Assembly (NCBI GenBank): GCA_002386945.1
Contig: DGKH01000049.1
Span: 1 to 6,122 of the forward strand
From: Proteobacteria bacterium UBA4575
GTDB lineage: Bacteria > Pseudomonadota > Gammaproteobacteria > UBA4575
Reading direction: 5' to 3'
Length of the DNA stretch: 6,122 nt
Shown: piece after piece, positions 1 to 4,866 of the stretch
Numbering within the stretch: the first letter of the stretch is position 1
How the letters are laid out: every line of letters starts with the position of its first letter
Translations under genes and position numbers: made by a program
Notes under the pieces: generated by a model
The model's input: only the letters and a program-made list of their open reading frames with translations
Database searches by the model: none
Told to the model about the DNA's origin: nothing

Positions 1-153
1 GTCGAATTCTTTTACCATCGACATGGACATTTTGATTTTGAACTTTGGTTTGGCTTCTATGCCGGCTTTGGCCTCTTGGCATACTTATTCATTGTCTTAA
101 GTGCAACGCAGTTGCGTAAATGGCTACAACGCTCTGAAGATTATTATGACTGA
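1..153 (+). CDS. C-terminal end of a small membrane protein of an Mrp-type antiporter cluster (partial)
   Basis: An open frame enters from the left edge and ends at TGA 151-153, giving 50 residues. Residues 15-35 are a hydrophobic helix (starting LWFGFYAGFG). Before it lies a His/acid/aromatic stretch (FYHRHGHFDFE), and after it a basic, then acidic tail ending RSEDYYD. I recognise this layout (short aromatic segment, one helix, EDYYD end) as a small uncharacterised protein often found just upstream of a D-type subunit in gammaproteobacterial cation/proton antiporter clusters; this is from memory, with no formal family name. The stop overlaps the start of the next gene by 8 bases (146-153), so the two are almost certainly co-transcribed and translationally coupled. 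It probably sits in the inner membrane as an accessory subunit. The start and any further N-terminal part lie outside the window. That it is coding is well supported; its role is inferred only from context. Confidence 0.78.
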   Translation, partial: VEFFYHRHGHFDFELWFGFYAGFGLLAYLFIVLSATQLRKWLQRSEDYYD

Positions 154-1840
154 GTTACTACAACATCCAGGACTGATCCTAATGCTGGGCGCTCCCCTCT
201 TAGGACTCTTATCGGATCGACTGCGCGCATCAGCTGCGGTGGTTTTACCAGTGCTCGCTTTAATTGTTTTTTTACAGTTGCCACGCGAGTTCAGCCTTAA
301 CTATTCTTTATTTGCTTACGAGCTACGTCCTATTTTTATAGATGGCCTGAGTTGGATCTTTAGCCTAATCTTTCTCATTGCTGCGGTATTGGTCGCGATC
401 TACTCATGGCATGGCAACAACCGTTTAGAACAAATAAGTATTCCACTTTATGCCGGCTCTGCCATTGCAACGGTGATGGCGGGGGATTTATTAACACTGT
501 TTATCTGCTGGGAGATTAGCGCCTTATCATCGACGCTGATTATCTGGGCAAATCGCTCACGCTATTCGCGTAGTGCTGGGATGCGTTATCTATTTATCCA
601 GGTGCTATCTGGCTTATTACTACTACTCGGCACCTTGCTGCATTTCCAAGATACGCAATCCTTATTATTCACTGCCTTTGCCCTAGATAGCCTTGCGCAT
701 TGGTTGATCTTTTTTGCCTTTGGTATCAAATGCGCATTCCCTCTACTGCATAACTGGTTACAAGATGCCTACCCTCATGCCAGCGCTAGCGGCACGGTGG
801 CGCTTTCTGCCTTCACTACTAAGCTAGCGGTTTATTGTTTAGCGCGCGCCTTTGCAGGCACTGAATACCTGCTCTGGATCGGTGCCGTAATGACGGCCTT
901 CCCAATCTTTTTTGCGGTGATAGAAAATGACCTTAGACGGGTACTGTCCTATAGCCTAAATAATCAGCTTGGTTTTATGGTGGTAGGTATTGGTATTGGC
1001 ACACCACTGGCACTGAATGGTACAGCTGCTCATGCCTTCTGTTGCATTCTCTATAAGGCGCTACTCTTTATGAGTATGGGTGCAGTGCTACATCGTATCG
1101 GTACAACCAAGGCCAGTGAGCTCGGTGGTTTAGCCAAGTCCATGCCGTGGACGGCGGCCTTTTGCATTATTGGGGCTGCATCAATTTCTGCCGTACCTTT
1201 ATTCAGTGGTTTCGTTTCCAAAGGTATTATTTTATTCGCGGTCGCAGAAGAGGGTTACTGGCTGCTCTGGCTAGTCCTGCTATTTGCATCGGCCGGTGTG
1301 TTGGGTCATTCCGGCATCAAGGTACCATTCTTTAGTTTCTTCGCGCATGATCAAGGCCTACGTTGCAAGGAAGCGCCAAAAAACATGTTACTGGCAATGG
1401 GTATTACGGCGGCGGCTTGCATCGGTATCGGTGTTGCACCCGATCTACTCTATGCCTTGCTACCGAATAGCATGGAGTTTCATCCCTACACTTGGGATCA
1501 CACCATTACCCAGCTTCAGCTGTTGTTCTTTGCTGGCTTAGGCTTTGTATTACTTTATGTGAATGGTTGGTATCCAGCAGAAATTCGTGCCCTCAATCTA
1601 GACAGCGACTGGTTCTATCGCAAGCCCTTACGCAGCCTCGCAAGCGTAGGCTTGAAAGCTTTTAACAACAGCAGCACTGGCTGGCAGAAGCTGCGCTCGC
1701 AGACGGCTCGTAAGCTGGTTGATATGGCCTACCAGAGCAATGGGCCTCGCAGTCAATTAGCACGTGGCATTACCGTCAGCAGCATGGTACTCATTGTCTC
1801 TATTTTATTGAGCTGTACCCTGCTTTTTTATTACCTATAG
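146..1840 (+). CDS. Proton-conducting antiporter subunit, MrpD/MnhD-like (ND4/NuoM superfamily)
   Basis: A 564-residue polytopic inner-membrane protein of the proton-antiporter family (Proton_antipo_M), shared by Mrp Na+/H+ antiporters and complex I subunits NuoL/M/N. The family hallmarks are visible: Glu123 in WEISALSS (TM5 glutamate), Lys195 in FGIKCAFPLLHNWL (TM7 lysine), a DAYPHASAS loop with His211, Lys226 in AFTTKLAVY (TM8), ENDLRRVLSYSLNNQLG at 260-276, His296 with YKALLF at 303-308, and Lys392 in HSGIKVPFF (TM12). These form the usual buried charged proton path. After the core comes a soluble segment with DSDWFYRK (486-493) and a final helix at about 541-562. The ATG at 146 is chosen because it overlaps the upstream stop by 8 bases and has a weak TGAAGA ribosome site 5 bases before it; the longer frame starts with GTG at 101, deep inside the upstream gene. 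It is probably the last gene of a cation/proton antiporter operon. The ion (Na+, K+ or other) cannot be read from sequence. Confidence 0.92.
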   Translation: MTELLQHPGLILMLGAPLLGLLSDRLRASAAVVLPVLALIVFLQLPREFSLNYSLFAYELRPIFIDGLSWIFSLIFLIAAVLVAIYSWHGNNRLEQISIPLYAGSAIATVMAGDLLTLFICWEISALSSTLIIWANRSRYSRSAGMRYLFIQVLSGLLLLLGTLLHFQDTQSLLFTAFALDSLAHWLIFFAFGIKCAFPLLHNWLQDAYPHASASGTVALSAFTTKLAVYCLARAFAGTEYLLWIGAVMTAFPIFFAVIENDLRRVLSYSLNNQLGFMVVGIGIGTPLALNGTAAHAFCCILYKALLFMSMGAVLHRIGTTKASELGGLAKSMPWTAAFCIIGAASISAVPLFSGFVSKGIILFAVAEEGYWLLWLVLLFASAGVLGHSGIKVPFFSFFAHDQGLRCKEAPKNMLLAMGITAAACIGIGVAPDLLYALLPNSMEFHPYTWDHTITQLQLLFFAGLGFVLLYVNGWYPAEIRALNLDSDWFYRKPLRSLASVGLKAFNNSSTGWQKLRSQTARKLVDMAYQSNGPRSQLARGITVSSMVLIVSILLSCTLLFYYL

Positions 1841-2036
1841 ATCACTCTAAAACATTCAATCATGGCTAGCCGCCAGGGATTTCTGCGTCATTTTTTTGAA
1901 ATCCCAGCCAGGTAGATCGTTCTAACGTCTTATTCAAGAAAACCGCTCTTCGCGAGACCTAAATAAAAATGGATTTATAGCAAATTTTTAAAATTTTTAT
2001 CCCCAGACCCTCAATCATGCGTTACACTAATTATGT
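1841..2036. other. AT-rich noncoding spacer after the antiporter operon
   Basis: The spacer between the antiporter gene and the promoter of the DUF1097 gene. It contains one hairpin (listed separately) and A/T tracts around 1966-2000 that may bend DNA upstream of the promoter. I found no convincing gene, tRNA or riboswitch. A 17-codon frame from ATG 1862 to TAG 1915 exists but lacks a ribosome site. Transcription of the antiporter operon must end here or read through into the next gene. Confidence 0.6.
1876..1905 (+). other. Hairpin downstream of the antiporter operon (possible weak terminator or mRNA 3' end)
   Basis: GGGATTTC at 1876-1883 and GAAATCCC at 1898-1905 form an exact 8-bp stem with a 14-base loop. 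The loop itself contains a run of seven T (1891-1897), and there is no T run after the stem. It therefore does not fit a standard intrinsic terminator on either strand. It lies 35 bases after the stop codon of the antiporter gene, where a transcript 3' end would be expected, so it may stabilise the end of the mRNA. Its function is not established. Confidence 0.35.
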
Positions 2037-2060
2037 GATTAATAAATGCATTTATTGATC
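2037..2060. promoter_or_regulatory. 24-bp palindrome covering the -35 and spacer: candidate operator
   Basis: Positions 2037-2048 (GATTAATAAATG) and 2049-2060 (CATTTATTGATC) are reverse complements at 11 of 12 pairs; the only mismatch is T2040 against G2057. The inner 16 bases (2041-2056) are perfect. The palindrome ends exactly one base before the -10 hexamer, so a dimeric protein bound here would block or help RNA polymerase. It matches neither the CRP consensus nor the FNR consensus. The regulator is unknown and no regulator gene is adjacent. Confidence 0.5.
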
Positions 2061-2066
2061 TATAAT
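2039..2066 (+). promoter_or_regulatory. Predicted sigma70 promoter of the DUF1097 gene
   Basis: A consensus -10 TATAAT lies at 2061-2066, with TTAATA (4 of 6 consensus bases) at 2039-2044 and a 16-base spacer. Transcription would start near 2073, leaving a leader of about 34 bases before the ATG at 2107, which has a good GGAG ribosome site at 2095-2098. The -10 is also the left part of a 15-base AT palindrome (2061-2075), which may be chance in such AT-rich DNA. Confidence 0.6.
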
Positions 2067-2106
2067 TTAATTATAAAAAAATTAATCTACAGTTGGAGAT
2101 ACGCTT

Positions 2107-2604
2107 ATGAACTTGGTAAATAGCCTTGCAGTAGTAATCGGTATTATGGGTGGCATAGCAACATGGGTTGCCCTTAGCACAACAGGAACTCTCAATCTTC
2201 AAATCTGGGCAATCTTTATTGCTTGGGCCTGCTTCTACCATTGTGGTGGTGGAATGGATGGTTTGAAATCTGGCCTCATTGGAAACATCTGGGGATTAAT
2301 TATGGCAACTGTTGCCCTAACCTTAATCGGCAGTGTCGGTGGCGGCGTAGTCGGCGCATCGGTTGTCGTAGGTGTGACCGTGCTGATTTTGATCCTAGGT
2401 GCCAACGTCGGCATGTTGTCAGCAATTCCTGCTGGCGTATACGGTTATGCCGCAGGTGCTGCCTTTGGTTTAATGACCACTGCAGATGCTGGCGTTTTCA
2501 CTCTAACCGGTAATGGCCTGTTACTCCCTATGGCACTGTCTATGGCAGTGGGTGCAGTATTAGGGCTGATCTCAGAGAAGGTTGCTGGCAGCTTAACTAA
2601 CTAA
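2107..2604 (+). CDS. DUF1097 family inner-membrane protein (YcdZ-like)
   Basis: A 165-residue, very hydrophobic protein with about six predicted helices (roughly 5-25, 31-47, 57-78, 82-100, 102-122 and 137-157). It is rich in Gly and Ala and almost free of charge in the core. The conserved-looking patch in helix 2 and the loop after it, WAIFIAWACFYHCGGG (34-49), followed by DGLKSG (51-56) and GNIWG (59-63), together with the length, matches the DUF1097 family, which includes E. coli YcdZ (about 163 residues). The family function is not known to me; the small, Gly-rich, helical build suggests a channel or transporter, but this is inference. GGAG at 2095-2098, 8 bases before the ATG, supports the start. 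The gene stands alone, with its own promoter and palindrome upstream and a strong terminator 22 bases after its stop, so it is probably regulated on its own. Confidence 0.88.
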   Translation: MNLVNSLAVVIGIMGGIATWVALSTTGTLNLQIWAIFIAWACFYHCGGGMDGLKSGLIGNIWGLIMATVALTLIGSVGGGVVGASVVVGVTVLILILGANVGMLSAIPAGVYGYAAGAAFGLMTTADAGVFTLTGNGLLLPMALSMAVGAVLGLISEKVAGSLTN

Positions 2605-2626
2605 GCTTATTGTTAATGATACAACG

Positions 2627-2657
2627 AAAACGGGGCGCTATAAGCGCCCCGTTTTTT
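2627..2657 (+). terminator. Strong intrinsic terminator, probably bidirectional
   Basis: CGGGGCGCT at 2631-2639 pairs perfectly with AGCGCCCCG at 2643-2651 around a 3-base loop, and six T follow at 2652-2657. Four A (2627-2630) precede the stem, so the opposite strand reads as a stem followed by four T. It lies 22 bases after the DUF1097 stop and 23 bases beyond the stop of the convergent minus-strand gene, so it can serve both transcripts, better on the plus strand. Confidence 0.95.
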
Positions 2658-2680
2658 ATGTTGCTGATGAAAATTTAGGC

Positions 2681-3052
2681 TTACGCTTTTTTTGGCATCA
2701 AGTAAGCAAGTACTAGAGCAACAATGAACAAGGCTGGCACATCACCCATTAAGTGAGCATTCTCAGTCTCATCGACCAGCGCCTGCACCAACATAATGCC
2801 ACCATGAACAACACTAGACCAAACGGTGAACCAAATCAGGCTCGCATGTTGCATAGGGTCTTTAGCCGCCAAGATCAAGAACAAACCTAGCGTTGCATAA
2901 ATGCCCATGATCATTTGCTCATACTCGTGTTGCGATGGCGTCCAACTCCAACCAGATACCCAAAAGAAATTCATCAATAAAGGCACACCAGCAATAAAGG
3001 TAATGCCAATTAATACCAATGCTATTTTCAATAGCTTTATTTTTTGTTCCAT
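2681..3052 (-). CDS. Small four-helix membrane protein, DUF6632-like
   Basis: A 123-residue protein with predicted helices at about 8-30, 48-63, 70-92 and 101-119 and a basic end, MPKKA. Conserved-looking stretches are SGWSW.PSQHEYEQMI (33-48), LAAKDPMQHASLIWFTVWSS (61-80), VVHGGIMLVQALVD (81-94) and HLMGDVPA (100-107). I recall this combination (GW-W near helix 1, YEQMI.G.Y, SLIWFT.WSSVVH) from the family named DUF6632; the name is from memory and should be confirmed. No biochemical role is known to me. The ATG at 3052 is chosen because an excellent GGAGGG site lies just before it; a longer frame begins with TTG at 3088 and would place that site inside the coding sequence. It is convergent with the DUF1097 gene, sharing the terminator, and divergent from the Rieske operon. 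Confidence 0.8.
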   Translation of the reverse strand: MEQKIKLLKIALVLIGITFIAGVPLLMNFFWVSGWSWTPSQHEYEQMIMGIYATLGLFLILAAKDPMQHASLIWFTVWSSVVHGGIMLVQALVDETENAHLMGDVPALFIVALVLAYLMPKKA

Positions 3053-3056
3053 TCTA

Positions 3057-3062
3057 CCCTCC
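3057..3062 (-). promoter_or_regulatory. Ribosome binding site that fixes the start of the DUF6632-like gene
   Basis: The minus strand reads GGAGGG followed by TAGA and the ATG at 3052. It is the best Shine-Dalgarno match in the window and rules out the upstream TTG start at 3088. Confidence 0.8.
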
Positions 3063-3117
3063 AGAAATTGGCCCCATTGTGTTCCCAATGCTTAAGCCAT
3101 ATTAGTTTAATATTTTT

Positions 3118-3123
3118 ATTGTA
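3118..3123 (-). promoter_or_regulatory. Possible -10 element for the DUF6632-like gene
   Basis: The minus strand reads TACAAT (5 of 6 to the -10 consensus) here, with a poor -35 (TTATTG) 17 bases upstream. One arm of the 10-bp inverted repeat (3131-3140) falls in the spacer. The AT-rich DNA offers other weak -10-like words, so the assignment is tentative. Confidence 0.3.
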
Positions 3124-3130
3124 ATCATTT

Positions 3131-3222
3131 AATAGCACCACAATAAAACACATAGTACCTTACACTTATTATTTTTTTCAGCTAGGGATTGAAAGGCTCT
3201 ATAGAATGCGTATGGTGCTATT
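3131..3222. repeat. 10-bp inverted repeat arms spanning the divergent promoter region
   Basis: AATAGCACCA at 3131-3140 is the exact reverse complement of TGGTGCTATT at 3213-3222, with 72 bases between. The arms lie in the 193-base region between two divergent genes: one next to the possible minus-strand -10, the other just after the possible plus-strand -10. Paired protein sites or a long RNA hairpin are possible; nothing inside looks like a mobile element. Confidence 0.45.
3177..3205 (+). promoter_or_regulatory. Possible promoter of the Rieske-BASS operon
   Basis: TATAGA at 3200-3205 could serve as the -10, with TTCAGC at 3177-3182 (3 of 6 consensus bases) 17 bases upstream. The transcript would begin near 3212, at the right arm of the inverted repeat. 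The match is weak, and an activator or another sigma factor may be used instead. Confidence 0.3.
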
Positions 3223-3245
3223 TCAGAACATGAAATATCGGACCT

Positions 3246-3587
3246 ATGATGCCAGATTATTGTATTGGCTCCTTACAGGAGTTACGCAAAGCCAAAACAC
3301 TTGAATACCTTGTATCGACGGATGCAGGTGAGCGCCATCTCTTTGCCCTCTACCACGATGGCCAGGTCTATGCCTACGAGAACCAATGCCCACACAATCA
3401 AATGCCTTTGAATTGGAATGAACACCAATTTCTAGATCACAGCGAAAAATATCTACAGTGCACAAACCATGGTGCATTGTTTACTTTAACCGAAGGTAAT
3501 TGTGTGTATGGACCATGCCTTGGTGAAAAACTGCAGGCAGTGAGCCTGCAGATCGTAGCTGATGATCTATTGATTAAGCTGTCTTAG
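3246..3587 (+). CDS. Rieske [2Fe-2S] ferredoxin-like protein
   Basis: A 113-residue soluble protein with no signal peptide or membrane helix, essentially one Rieske domain. The cluster ligands are in place: Cys48-X-His50 (NQCPHNQMPL) and Cys72-X2-His75 (QCTNHGALF), 21 residues apart; the two Cys and two His would hold a [2Fe-2S] cluster. A GNCVYGPCLGEKL segment (85-97) follows, as in stand-alone Rieske proteins, closing the fold with a final strand (VSLQIVADDLLIKL). It probably acts as a cytoplasmic electron carrier; no oxygenase or reductase partner lies in the window. Two ATGs are adjacent (3246 and 3249). The weak CGGA site at 3239-3242 fits 3249 better (6 bases against 3), so the protein may lack the first Met. 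It is the first gene of a tight operon, 14 bases ahead of the transporter gene, which suggests a joint role, though no Rieske-BASS link is known to me. Confidence 0.9.
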   Translation: MMPDYCIGSLQELRKAKTLEYLVSTDAGERHLFALYHDGQVYAYENQCPHNQMPLNWNEHQFLDHSEKYLQCTNHGALFTLTEGNCVYGPCLGEKLQAVSLQIVADDLLIKLS

Positions 3588-3601
3588 TTCGGTTATGCAC
3601 T

Positions 3602-4519
3602 ATGTTTACTAGTACGTTTTTGCTGGTACCTCTACTACTGATTGCCAGCGCCATAGGCCTCTGGCAACCCCACTATTTAGTGCCATACCAAGGCTATATT
3701 AGCTGGCTCTTAGCGGCGATCATGTTTTGCATGGGCAGTAGCTTACGTATCGCTGATTTCAGCCGGGTGCTACAGAATGGGCGTGTCTTGTTGCTTGGAA
3801 TGATTTTACAATTTGGCTTGATGCCATTCATTGCTTGGCAGTTATCTAGTTGGTTTGAGCTCGGCTTAGCCTTTTCCTCTGGCCTCATCCTAGTAGGCTG
3901 TGTGGCTGGCGGTACAGCATCTAACCTGATGTGCTTTTTAGCCCGTGGTGATGTCGCCCTATCGATTAGCCTGACCGCCATCTCGACCCTGTTATCGGTT
4001 GTTTTAACACCTCTGCTAGCGGCCTTCTATCTTGACCAGATCATTTTGGTGCCAGCACTGGCTCTTGCTAGTAACATTCTCAAGATCGTGATCGCCCCAG
4101 TCTTGATCGGCCTACTGCTTAATCATCTCTTAGGACGCATTCTAGAGCCGTTCCAACGTATTTCAGCCGGTCTTTCGACGGTCTTGATTGCGATCATTAT
4201 TGCCATTATCGTGGCGCTTAATCATGACCGCCTAGGGCAGATAAGTGGGTTACTCCTTGGGCTTGTACTATGCCACAATCTGCTGGGATTAAGCCTAGGC
4301 TTTATACTCGGTTTACTACTGACTAGAGATCATCGCATTGCACGCACTTTGGCTTTTGAAACAGGCATGCAAAATTCTGGACTGGCGGCTGTACTGGCAG
4401 TAAAATTCTTCGGTGGAATGGTTGCTGTACCTGCGGTACTGTTTTCCATCATTCATAACCTAAGCGGATCAGTGCTAGCCACATATTGGGCTCGCAAGGA
4501 ATCGGCTAAGCAAAGATGA
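3602..4519 (+). CDS. BASS-family (bile acid:sodium symporter fold) transporter
   Basis: A 305-residue inner-membrane protein of the SBF/BASS family, with about nine to ten predicted helices. The two signature regions are clear: LVGCVAGGTASNLMCFLARGD (split around residues 97-117, GGTASN at 103-108) and ETGMQNSGLA (253-262), followed by FSIIHNLSGSVLA (281-293). From memory of the Neisseria ASBT structure, its sodium ligands shift here by a constant seven residues: Q70, S107, N108, S121, T125, E253, M256 and Q257 all match, so sodium-coupled import is likely. The substrate is open; bacterial members move organic anions such as pyruvate, pantoate or steroid acids. No clear ribosome site precedes the ATG at 3602, so translation may depend on the Rieske gene 14 bases upstream. 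The next gene follows after 6 bases. Confidence 0.93.
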   Translation: MFTSTFLLVPLLLIASAIGLWQPHYLVPYQGYISWLLAAIMFCMGSSLRIADFSRVLQNGRVLLLGMILQFGLMPFIAWQLSSWFELGLAFSSGLILVGCVAGGTASNLMCFLARGDVALSISLTAISTLLSVVLTPLLAAFYLDQIILVPALALASNILKIVIAPVLIGLLLNHLLGRILEPFQRISAGLSTVLIAIIIAIIVALNHDRLGQISGLLLGLVLCHNLLGLSLGFILGLLLTRDHRIARTLAFETGMQNSGLAAVLAVKFFGGMVAVPAVLFSIIHNLSGSVLATYWARKESAKQR

Positions 4520-4525
4520 GACTAA

Positions 4526-4813
4526 ATGAAAAACGTTCTTTCTAGTGTTTTAGTATTAGCCGCATGGGCAGTTACCCTGTTCCTTGCTAACAACTTATTT
4601 GCTGGCAACTTCGATAGCAGCATGAGCTGTCAAACAGATTGTCGTCAAACGCTCTACTGGAGCGCTATTGGTTTAGCCCTCCCAGGTACTCTGCTCGCCA
4701 TAATTAATGTGATGCAGTCTCGAGACTCGCTATTAGCTAAGGGCAACCTAGTGCTAGGCTTCGGACTCATCTCGATTTTGTTTGGCATCATGGTGATTGC
4801 TGCACTAGGCTAG
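4526..4813 (+). CDS. Unrecognised small membrane protein with a Cys-X3-Cys pair
   Basis: A 95-residue protein I do not recognise. It has three predicted helices (about 5-26, 43-63 and 73-94). The loop between helices 1 and 2 carries Cys35 and Cys39 (SCQTDCRQ); the loop between helices 2 and 3 carries Arg66 and Lys72. By the positive-inside rule the N-terminus (MKN) and second loop are cytoplasmic, placing the cysteine pair in the periplasm, where it could form a disulfide or bind a metal. Helix 1 could instead be read as an uncleaved signal anchor. The gene starts 6 bases after the BASS stop, with GAG at 4518-4520 as a modest ribosome site overlapping that stop, so it belongs to the same operon and may assist the transporter. 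Coding status is supported by spacing, composition and clean helices; function is unknown. Confidence 0.75.
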   Translation: MKNVLSSVLVLAAWAVTLFLANNLFAGNFDSSMSCQTDCRQTLYWSAIGLALPGTLLAIINVMQSRDSLLAKGNLVLGFGLISILFGIMVIAALG

Positions 4814-4866
4814 ACACTTAGTTTGGATATAGCTGGCTTAAGAACACTTTCTTTTAGGTGACAAGA

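Noticed and set aside
101..145. GTG start that would extend the antiporter subunit by 15 residues
   Set aside because: It lies inside the upstream gene, and the extra residues (MQRSCVNGYN...) do not resemble the hydrophobic beginning of this family; the ATG at 146 overlaps the upstream stop as coupled genes do.
1147..1541. Two overlapping frames of 62 and 85 codons inside the antiporter gene
   Set aside because: They are alternate-frame readings of a clearly conserved membrane protein gene, with Arg/Cys-rich composition and no independent signals.
1856..2019. 9-bp direct repeat TCAATCATG at 1856-1864 and 2011-2019
   Set aside because: It is short, in AT-rich spacer, and not placed at element ends or equally spaced from known signals; chance is the simplest reading.
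2034..2049. Possible CRP site starting TGTGA at 2034
   Set aside because: Only the left half matches; the right half (AATGC) does not resemble TCACA. The FNR half-site TTGAT at 2055 likewise lacks a partner.
2223..2513. 96-codon frame inside the DUF1097 gene
   Set aside because: A Trp/Arg/Cys-rich alternate-frame translation within a recognised gene; not a plausible protein.
2901..3095. 64-codon plus-strand frame opposite the DUF6632-like gene
   Set aside because: It is antisense to a gene with an excellent ribosome site and family-like sequence, and has no ribosome site of its own.
3244..3477. 77-codon minus-strand frame opposite the Rieske gene
   Set aside because: It is antisense to the coding region for the intact Rieske ligand motifs, with His/Arg/Gly-rich shadow composition.
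3694..3981. 95-codon minus-strand frame opposite the BASS gene
   Set aside because: It is antisense to conserved transporter helices, polar and Lys/Pro-rich as expected from a reverse reading of hydrophobic codons.
4814..4866. Terminator between the small membrane protein gene and recG
   Set aside because: Short complementary words (for example CTTAAG and AGCTGGCT) are present, but no GC-rich stem followed by a T run was found on either strand.
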